Origin: GCA-020343675 sp964462945
GTDB lineage: Bacteria > Planctomycetota > Phycisphaerae > Sedimentisphaerales > Anaerobacaceae
Length of the DNA stretch: 28,649 bases
Direction of reading: 5' to 3'
Assembly: GCA_964462945.1 (NCBI GenBank)
Contig: CAYWZW010000069.1
Location: 1 to 28,649 of the forward strand
Below, piece after piece: positions 23,646 to 28,649 of this stretch (position 1 is the first letter of the stretch; each line of letters opens with the position of its first letter). The position numbers and the translations under genes are program-made. Below the pieces are notes generated by a model that was not told the origin of the DNA, searched no databases, and was given only the letters and a program-made list of their open reading frames with translations.

Positions 23646-23967
23646 TGGCTGTCCATTCAACACATGCCTCGTATTTGCCAGAGCCTATCGATTTATAGAA
23701 TATTCTTCCGCCACATGCATACACAGTTACAACGAAGCGAATATATTTTCCATCGAGATCTGTGCCAGTCTTGACTATGATCTGAGCTAACAAATCAGGA
23801 GTGAAAATAACAGAACTGGGTGGCACTTCTTGGGGCGATGAAAAATCAACGTTAGGGATTGTGGTTCCGAATTTTACCACGGACTCGCTTATGACAAGTT
23901 TCAATTCCTTGCGGTCTCTTAGCATTTCGCTGAGCTGTTGTTCGCCGACTGTCTCGAATGAAATCAT
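23641..23967 (-). CDS. Small hypothetical protein, 108 residues
   Basis: I do not recognise this protein. It is a soluble, mixed alpha/beta-looking chain with no signal peptide or membrane segment. It begins with a charged helix-like region (EQQLSEMLRDRKELKLVIS) and then beta-rich stretches (DGKYIRFVVTVYACGGRIFYK) with a single Cys. A good ribosome binding site (GAGAGGAA) lies a few bases before the ATG, which supports expression. The DNA is AT-richer than the metabolic genes. It sits in a row of small minus-strand genes separated by attC-like junctions, so it may be a cassette gene. Confidence 0.55.
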   Translation of the reverse strand: MISFETVGEQQLSEMLRDRKELKLVISESVVKFGTTIPNVDFSSPQEVPPSSVIFTPDLLAQIIVKTGTDLDGKYIRFVVTVYACGGRIFYKSIGSGKYEACVEWTAS

Positions 23968-23983
23968 GGTTTCCTCTCTTTCA

Positions 23984-24046
23984 ACCTAACGGGTTGCTCA
24001 GGGGCCGACGTACGAGGTTCCCTGGAGCAGCAAGATTATGAATTAC
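23984..24046 (-). other. attC-like junction after the zinc-ribbon gene
   Basis: On the minus strand the stop of the 203-residue gene is followed by TTGCTGCTCCAGGG, a central CGTACG, then CCCCTGAGCAACCC and GTTAGGT, which matches the integron core GTTRRRY. The two arms pair with a small insertion. The next gene starts 17 bases after the GTTAGGT core. This is the best attC-like site seen. Confidence 0.35.
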
Positions 24047-24654
24047 TTCGCTAGTTTCCTTGCTCTTTTTACTCGACGCGAAGCTTTTTTCCAATTGTTG
24101 CTACGTATGTTGGCTTCTATCTGGCTGACAATGTAATCTGTCATGTTCTGATAAGAGATCCCTGCTACATTATGGTCTGGATCGACGTCAAACCCAAAAT
24201 CGCATTTTCTGCAATATAGGATTGGCACTGCTGGATTGTTATTGTAGTGGGAGTGAGGGCCAAACTTAAGTTCAGTCATATCTTTCGGACATAACGGCTT
24301 GAGATTTGAGATACTTTCGCCAGTATGTTGACAGTATTCCCACTCGAATACTACGGGGCTGTATTTCTCAAAGCAATCCTGCGTGTAATCGACTTCGAGG
24401 TCTATTGTCCTAAGTCTCTTGATGAGCACATAAGCCACAATACATATAGTGGCCAAAAATAGCAGCAAAAACATAAGCAATAGCCATTGCGGAAAAGCAA
24501 TATCTCGCTTAAGCCATTGTAACATGCTATGGAGATTAATATCTGAGGCCAACTGCTTAATGTTGGGCCAGTTGGCGATGATTCGCCAAACAAGTATGCT
24601 AATGAAAGTGCCAATAGATAACAATATGGCAATAGCTTTATTCTTCTCTTTCAT
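24043..24654 (-). CDS. Two-TM membrane protein with zinc-ribbon-like C-terminus
   Basis: The 203-residue product has two hydrophobic helices (about 8-27 and 56-79) followed by a soluble domain. That domain has Cys108, Cys122 (LCPKDMTEL) and Cys148/Cys151 (YCRKCDFGF), a spacing like a small zinc ribbon. The last 25 residues are very basic (WKKASRRVKRARKLAK), which could bind nucleic acid or phospholipid. The frame is open back to a TTG at 24816, but that part covers a repeat and reads as low-quality sequence. ATG 24654 starts just before the first helix and is preferred despite a poor Shine-Dalgarno. The function is unknown. AT-richer composition and the attC-like downstream junction suggest it was acquired. 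Confidence 0.5.
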   Translation of the reverse strand: MKEKNKAIAILLSIGTFISILVWRIIANWPNIKQLASDINLHSMLQWLKRDIAFPQWLLLMFLLLFLATICIVAYVLIKRLRTIDLEVDYTQDCFEKYSPVVFEWEYCQHTGESISNLKPLCPKDMTELKFGPHSHYNNNPAVPILYCRKCDFGFDVDPDHNVAGISYQNMTDYIVSQIEANIRSNNWKKASRRVKRARKLAK

Positions 24655-24796
24655 GGGATTGTAACGCGATTTCACATGGTTTTTTCGATAACAGTCCAAA
24701 GATGATATCAACAGTAAGAACCGCCAAAGTCGGCTCGACGTCAAACTTTTTCCGCAAACAAACGCCAACGGCGATCTTAGGCTAATCTGCCAGGTA

Positions 24797-24816
24797 AAGC
24801 AAGAAAAAAGCGGCAA
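24797..24816. repeat. 20-bp direct repeat, copy 1
   Basis: AAGCAAGAAAAAAGCGGCAA is identical to 25471-25490. In both copies AATCTG occurs 13 bases before it (start to start), so the shared unit is about 33 bases. The two copies bracket the DUF4160/DUF2442 pair. Confidence 0.8.
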
Positions 24817-24872
24817 AGAAATATTACCGTCCCAAGAGTTGACGTTGATCGTTGTGGCTCAGGGGCGACGCG

Positions 24873-25136
24873 TCAGCGGCGTCTTATTGGGGCCGCTTGC
24901 TGGCATTTCTCGTATAAAGTTTCGGGAGCAATATCGGCGCCATTTGGCCAGGCAATCGTACCGCCCTCAATCCTTGCCTTCTTGAAAAAGTTCAAATCCT
25001 TCAAAGGAGCGAATACAGGTCCTTTTGTTAAGTAATCCTCAAAATCAATCACTCCGTTAGTGCCATCGTCAAAAACGATCATATAGCAGTAATTTGATTG
25101 GTATTGAATGCTCTTCACTTCGTTAAGATTCCACAT
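24873..25136 (-). CDS. DUF2442 domain protein
   Basis: This 87-residue protein matches the DUF2442 pattern closely: an N-terminal MWNLNEVKSI strand, FDDGTNGVIDFEDYL, then the hallmark GPVFAPLKDLNFF and TIAWPNGADIAPETLYE. The frame is open upstream to 25235, but that part lies inside the DUF4160 gene. ATG 25136 is preferred: it is nine bases after the DUF4160 stop, with GAGGTG overlapping that stop, so the two genes are coupled. The last residues (QQAAPIRRR) are encoded by a GC-rich inverted-repeat-like segment at the cassette edge. DUF2442 and DUF4160 genes are often neighbours and are suspected to act together, possibly as a toxin-antitoxin-like pair; no function is proven. Confidence 0.85.
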   Translation of the reverse strand: MWNLNEVKSIQYQSNYCYMIVFDDGTNGVIDFEDYLTKGPVFAPLKDLNFFKKARIEGGTIAWPNGADIAPETLYEKCQQAAPIRRR

Positions 25137-25144
25137 GACACACC

Positions 25145-25405
25145 TCAATCCAGTGGGGATATTTTCTTGAGTTCTTTTCCAGCCTGTGCGAGTTCCCAAT
25201 CCTGTTGAAGTTCGTTGGATCTCATATCTATCCATTCGCGTACAAGTTTAATAGCCGTTCGTGATTGGATATCACCCCGTGTGATATTTCCTTTAAGGTC
25301 AAAAACGGCCTTGTAGCCTTGGTATTCAACATGAATATGCGGAGGCTCATGATCATCAAAAAACATCCGAATAACAATGCCGAAAAATCTGCATATTTCA
25401 GGCAC
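25145..25405 (-). CDS. DUF4160 domain protein
   Basis: The 86-residue product matches DUF4160: PEICRFFGIVIRMFFDDHEPPHIHVEYQGYKAVFDLKG, including the DHEPPHIHVEY core, followed by a basic helical C-terminus (AIKLVREWIDMRSNELQQDWELAQAG). I start it at GTG 25405 because AAGGAG lies six bases upstream and family members begin at this point with MP or VP. An ATG at 25459 would add an 18-residue tail over promoter-like DNA. It is the first gene of a two-gene unit with DUF2442 between 20-bp direct repeats. Confidence 0.85.
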   Translation of the reverse strand: MPEICRFFGIVIRMFFDDHEPPHIHVEYQGYKAVFDLKGNITRGDIQSRTAIKLVREWIDMRSNELQQDWELAQAGKELKKISPLD

Positions 25406-25427
25406 TTTAGGCTCCTTCCCGAAAAAT

Positions 25428-25459
25428 AATATATGAATATGATACCATAATCGTGTCAA
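25428..25459 (-). promoter_or_regulatory. Candidate promoter of the DUF4160/DUF2442 pair
   Basis: A perfect TTGACA (25454-25459, minus strand) is followed by TATATT (25428-25433), but with a 20-base spacer, longer than ideal. The region between is AT-rich. The -35 falls within the direct-repeat unit that brackets the pair. Confidence 0.3.
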
Positions 25460-25470
25460 TCTGTGAAGCG

Positions 25471-25490
25471 AAGCAAGAAAAAAGCGGCAA
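25471..25490. repeat. 20-bp direct repeat, copy 2
   Basis: Identical to 24797-24816, in the same orientation and 674 bases away. It marks the right edge of the DUF4160/DUF2442 segment. The remaining bases to 25544 show nothing recognisable beyond weak inverted repeats. Confidence 0.8.
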
Positions 25491-25544
25491 CATTAGGGAA
25501 TGATACGGGGACGCAGGTTTTATAGAATGGTCCTATGGCATTAA

Positions 25545-26681
25545 CTAAAGGCCGTGAATTGGGAAAACGTTCGTTTTGATTGCTTCTATTGTTGCTCGTA
25601 CTGCGGGGACCACGGTTTCTCGCTGGGACTCACTGACGGCCAGCGCTCTATCTCGCAGGCCTCCCTGCCATTCCGTACTTTCGAGCAGGACGCCGCCGAC
25701 GGCCTGACTCATGTGCGCGCCGGCGTCGGCGCCGCAGAGGATGCTCCAGGCCAAGGCCCAGGCGCGAACGGTGTTCTCGACGTTGTATCCGCCGCCGCCG
25801 GTCGCCAGGACAGGTTTCTTGAAATTCAACAGGTGATGGACGATCTCGGCATAGACGTTGTTGGTCAGATGCAGATGCGCCAAAGGGTCCCCCGCAAGAG
25901 CATCCGCCCCCAGCTCAAAGACAAACACATCAGGGTTATAAACCTTAATCAGCGGCAGTGCGACGGCCTCGAATGCCTCCATGTATGCCTGGTCATACGT
26001 GCCCACCGGAAGCGGAACGTTCACGCAGTAGCCTTTGCCCTCGCCCGTCCCGATTTCGTCCGCGAATCCGGTTCCGGGAAAGAGGGTCCTCGGGTCCTGG
26101 TGAAACGATATGGTCATCACGTCCGAGCGGTCGTAGAAGGCGTAGGCGACGCCGTCGCCGTGATGGACGTCCACGTCAAGATACAGGACACGCTTTCCGT
26201 GCTCGGCCAGCACCAGGCAGGCGAGGGCCACGTCGTTGATGTAGCAGAAGCCGGCCGCACGCTCGGGGCCTGCGTGGTGAAACCCGCCTGATGGGTTGAA
26301 AGCGATGTCGGTCTGGCCTGACAGAATCAGCTTGGCAGCCACCAGAGTGCCTCCGGCGGCCAGGACCGCGTACTCATACAGTCCGGGGAAAACGGGACAA
26401 TCCTGTGTGCCGATTCCCATGTCGAGGGCTTCAGCGTCCCATCGCCCCCGCGAGGCGGTTTTCAAGGCGTGCAGATACCGGGCGGAGTGGAATTTCTTGA
26501 GCACGATTCTCTCGGCGGGCACGGGCGCGATCTCGCGTATGCCGCTTCCCGAAAGAAGCCCCATAGAGCTTAATGTCTCCCGGAGTCTTTTGGCCCGGAC
26601 GGTATTAAAAGGGTGCTCCGGCGGATAGTGATACTTCTCAAGCTCTGATGAATATATGAAAACTGCTTTTTGAGTAGCCAA
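25545..26681 (-). CDS. acuC: AcuC-like deacetylase (histone deacetylase superfamily)
   Basis: The 378-residue zinc enzyme should remove acyl groups from protein lysines. The class I deacetylase landmarks are complete: NPSGGFHHAGPE with the His135-His136 pair, YLDVDVHHGDGVAYAF with Asp171 and His173 as zinc ligands, ISFHQDPRTLFPGTG, and FELGADALAGDPLAHL with Asp260 as the third ligand. ATGGGGYN lies late in the fold. Length and motifs match AcuC, which in Bacillus deacetylates acetyl-CoA synthetase. It starts with TTG at 26681, supported by AGGAG five bases before it, and lies 12 bases after the stop of the CoA-transferase-GNAT gene, so the two form an operon. Confidence 0.9.
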   Translation of the reverse strand: MATQKAVFIYSSELEKYHYPPEHPFNTVRAKRLRETLSSMGLLSGSGIREIAPVPAERIVLKKFHSARYLHALKTASRGRWDAEALDMGIGTQDCPVFPGLYEYAVLAAGGTLVAAKLILSGQTDIAFNPSGGFHHAGPERAAGFCYINDVALACLVLAEHGKRVLYLDVDVHHGDGVAYAFYDRSDVMTISFHQDPRTLFPGTGFADEIGTGEGKGYCVNVPLPVGTYDQAYMEAFEAVALPLIKVYNPDVFVFELGADALAGDPLAHLHLTNNVYAEIVHHLLNFKKPVLATGGGGYNVENTVRAWALAWSILCGADAGAHMSQAVGGVLLESTEWQGGLRDRALAVSESQRETVVPAVRATIEAIKTNVFPIHGL

Positions 26682-26693
26682 AGTGACTCCTGA

Positions 26694-28562
26694 TTATTCG
26701 GGTTTGGTCAAATCGTACGTTATGCCGTAGGCGTCGCCGTCGAATTCGGTGTTTACTTTGTAACCGGAGTTGTGAAAAATAGTAAGCATCGGCTCGTTAC
26801 TCGGCAGCACTTTGGCCCAGAACTTCTTCACGCCGCGCTGTCTGGCAATTTGGGTGACATAGTCCAGCAGGAAAGTCCCCATGCCTTTTCGCTGCCATTC
26901 GTCCTGGACGAGGAAGGCTACTTCCGCCGCCTGGGTCCTCGGATCCAGGAAGTACTGGGCGATGGCGACGATCTCCTCGCCTGAAACGCGGGGGACCACG
27001 CCGACGATGGCAATATCCTGCCGGTAGTCGATATTCGTGACTCGCTGAATATCTTTGTGAGGAAACGCCATGTTATGGGTCATGTAGCGGGTCCGGACCG
27101 TTTTCTCGCTCAGCGAGTACAGCATTTCCGAGAGCGCCGGCTCGTCGGTGGGTTTGATCGGCCGGAAGAAGATTTCCGTGCCGTCCCGCAGCGTGTCGTA
27201 CCGCTCGAGCTCTTCCGGATAGGTGACCTGCTCCCAGGCCAATTCGATCTGGTCTTCGTAGATGTAGTTCTGGGCCTTCGCCGCCTGGATGAGCTCCTTT
27301 CTGAATTTGGGATGGGCGATGTGGATCAAGTCGAGCACCCTTTGTCTGATGCTCTTGCCGTGCAGATAAGCGACGCCGTATTCGGTCACGACGTAATGGA
27401 CGTCACCTCGCGTAGTGACCACGCCTGCGCCCTCGGTCAGGCGCGGCACAATCCTGGAAATCTGTCCATCTCTTGCCGTGGACGGCATCGCAATGACGGC
27501 TTTACCCCCTCTGCTGCGGGCGGCGCCCCGGATGAAATCGACCTGCCCGCCGATCCCGCTGTAGAATTGATAGCCCAATGAATCCGAACAGACCTGGCCG
27601 GTCAAATCGATTTCCAGCCCGACGTTAATACCCACCATTTTCTCGTGCTGCCCGATGATATAGACGTCGTTGACGTACTCGGTCGGATAGAATTCGAAAA
27701 AAGGATTGTTGTCAACGTAGTCATACAGCCGCTTGGAGCCCATGCAGAAGCTCGCAATGATCTTGCCGCGATTGAGTGTTTTCTTGGCACACGTAATCGC
27801 GCCGCACTCGATCAGGTCGATAATCCAGTCGCTGAACATCTCGGTGTGGATGCCGAGGTCCTTCTTGTCTTTCAGGAACTCCGCCAGAGCCTGGGGGATG
27901 CGTCCGATGCCGCACTCGATTGTGCTGCCGTCTTCGACGAGTCTGGCGATATTCTGGCCGATGCGGCGCAGTGTGTCGTCCGATTCCGGGACCGGAATCT
28001 CGATGATGTCCTCATCATAGGGAACCAGAACGTCGATGGCATTGACGTGAACGAAACAGTCGCCATACGTCCGGGGCATCCGGCTGTTGACCTGGGCAAT
28101 CACGTACTTGGCGTTGGCGGCGGCGGACTTGACGATATCCACGGACACGCCGAGACTGCACAGGCCGTTCACATCAGGGGGCGTTGCGCTGATCAAAGCG
28201 ACGTCGACGGGAATTCGTCCGGTTTCAAACTCGAGCGGTATCTCGGACAAGAATATCGGCGTGTAGTCCCCGATTCCTTTGGCAAAGGCGTCCCGGACGT
28301 TGTCGGCGATGAAGAAGCTGTTCATCTTGAACTTTTCGCGGAACTTCTCGTCGGCGTAGGGAGCCGTACCCATCGTCAGAAGATGAATGATATGGGCGTC
28401 ATAGATTTTGCTGGAATGTTCGACGAGCGCGTTCACAAGATGCTGCGGCTGGGCGCAGCCGGTTCCTATGAATATGCTGTTGCCGGACTTGATGAGCTTC
28501 ATGGCCGCCGGTGCGGTCCTGATCTTGTCCGTGTACCTCTCTTTCCAGTCAAATTCCTGCAT
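26694..28562 (-). CDS. Acetyl-CoA hydrolase/CoA-transferase fused to GNAT acetyltransferase
   Basis: The 622-residue protein has two parts. Residues 1-450 or so are a 4-hydroxybutyrate/acetate CoA-transferase-type unit. It has GCAQPQHLVNAL near 35-46, SATPPDVNGLCSLG near 125-138, HTEMFSD with Glu241 as the expected CoA-ester nucleophile, and GIGGQVDFIRGAARS near 336-350. After a short linker, residues 455-610 are a GNAT domain with the acetyl-CoA loop DEWQRKGMGTFLLDY near 554-568. Such fusions are known in many anaerobes. The activity may be CoA transfer between acids, acetylation of proteins, or a GNAT output regulated by CoA-ester binding. ATG 28562 follows AAAGAGA; an in-frame ATG at 28610 has no ribosome site. 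It is the first gene of an operon with acuC. Confidence 0.9.
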   Translation of the reverse strand: MQEFDWKERYTDKIRTAPAAMKLIKSGNSIFIGTGCAQPQHLVNALVEHSSKIYDAHIIHLLTMGTAPYADEKFREKFKMNSFFIADNVRDAFAKGIGDYTPIFLSEIPLEFETGRIPVDVALISATPPDVNGLCSLGVSVDIVKSAAANAKYVIAQVNSRMPRTYGDCFVHVNAIDVLVPYDEDIIEIPVPESDDTLRRIGQNIARLVEDGSTIECGIGRIPQALAEFLKDKKDLGIHTEMFSDWIIDLIECGAITCAKKTLNRGKIIASFCMGSKRLYDYVDNNPFFEFYPTEYVNDVYIIGQHEKMVGINVGLEIDLTGQVCSDSLGYQFYSGIGGQVDFIRGAARSRGGKAVIAMPSTARDGQISRIVPRLTEGAGVVTTRGDVHYVVTEYGVAYLHGKSIRQRVLDLIHIAHPKFRKELIQAAKAQNYIYEDQIELAWEQVTYPEELERYDTLRDGTEIFFRPIKPTDEPALSEMLYSLSEKTVRTRYMTHNMAFPHKDIQRVTNIDYRQDIAIVGVVPRVSGEEIVAIAQYFLDPRTQAAEVAFLVQDEWQRKGMGTFLLDYVTQIARQRGVKKFWAKVLPSNEPMLTIFHNSGYKVNTEFDGDAYGITYDLTKPE

Positions 28563-28620
28563 CGCTGAGTCTCTTTCTAACTGAACTTTTGCAGAATTGA
28601 AGTTAGGCATGCTTTTGGAA

Positions 28621-28649
28621 AGAAAAAATCTTCTCTTTCGATTTTTTCT
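28621..28649. terminator. AT-rich inverted repeat at the window edge
   Basis: AGAAAAAATC (28621-28630) and GATTTTTTCT (28640-28649) form a perfect 10-bp stem with a 9-base loop and T runs on either strand. It may terminate a transcript arriving from beyond the window. The stem is AT-only in its core and cut by the window end, so the call is weak. Confidence 0.35.

Noticed and set aside
24655..24816. N-terminal extension of the zinc-ribbon protein from a TTG at 24816
   Set aside because: It begins inside the 20-bp direct repeat and lacks a ribosome site; the ATG just before the first membrane helix is a better start.

Overview
The window looks like part of the chromosome of an anaerobic bacterium with a Gram-negative type of envelope. 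The gene set would fit a planctomycete of the Phycisphaerae/Sedimentisphaerales type: a Tat-exported sugar isomerase-like protein, a DUF4416 protein, a porin ending in Phe, GxxExxY cassettes and many short palindromic repeats. That placement is an inference from gene content; there is no rRNA or other phylogenetic marker. I saw no tRNA, rRNA or CRISPR array. Most genes are GC-rich. A stretch at about 23.5-25.5 kb is visibly richer in AT and in small unknown genes.

Layout. 1-2.1 kb (+): an exported glycoside hydrolase-like protein and yebC. 2.1-14.0 kb (-): a long co-directional run. Read 5' to 3' it holds a NuoE-like subunit, a very large NuoF-GltD/NfnB fusion, a formate dehydrogenase catalytic subunit, a Tat-exported TIM-barrel isomerase-like protein, DUF4416, a WecA-type phosphoglycosyltransferase, a GxxExxY cassette between inverted repeats, and an O-antigen ligase/polymerase-like membrane protein with a C-terminal TPR-like region. 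A good sigma70-type promoter lies in front of the NuoE-like gene. 14.1-15.3 kb (-): an exported DUF4932 metallopeptidase-like protein. 15.5-23.3 kb (+): fhs, folD, a porin, acsA and an OFA-type MFS carrier. 23.3-23.5 kb: two interspersed palindromic repeats. 23.5-25.5 kb (-): an AT-rich islet with a truncated ORF, a 108-aa unknown, a two-TM zinc-ribbon protein and a DUF4160/DUF2442 pair between 20-bp direct repeats. 25.5-28.6 kb (-): a CoA-transferase-GNAT fusion followed closely by an AcuC-like deacetylase.

How it may fit together. Formate dehydrogenase interconverts CO2 and formate, Fhs loads formate onto tetrahydrofolate, FolD carries it to methylene-THF, and the OFA carrier may move formate, oxalate or a similar small acid. 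AcsA activates acetate. The GNAT and AcuC proteins are candidates for reversible acylation of AcsA, whose modifiable lysine motif is intact. The most interesting object is the formate dehydrogenase complex. Its NuoF-like subunit carries a complete NfnB/GltD-type NADP(H)-FAD module in place of the usual C-terminal ferredoxin domain. This suggests one enzyme linking formate, NAD(H), NADP(H) and possibly ferredoxin. The second point of interest is the islet of small mobile cassettes.
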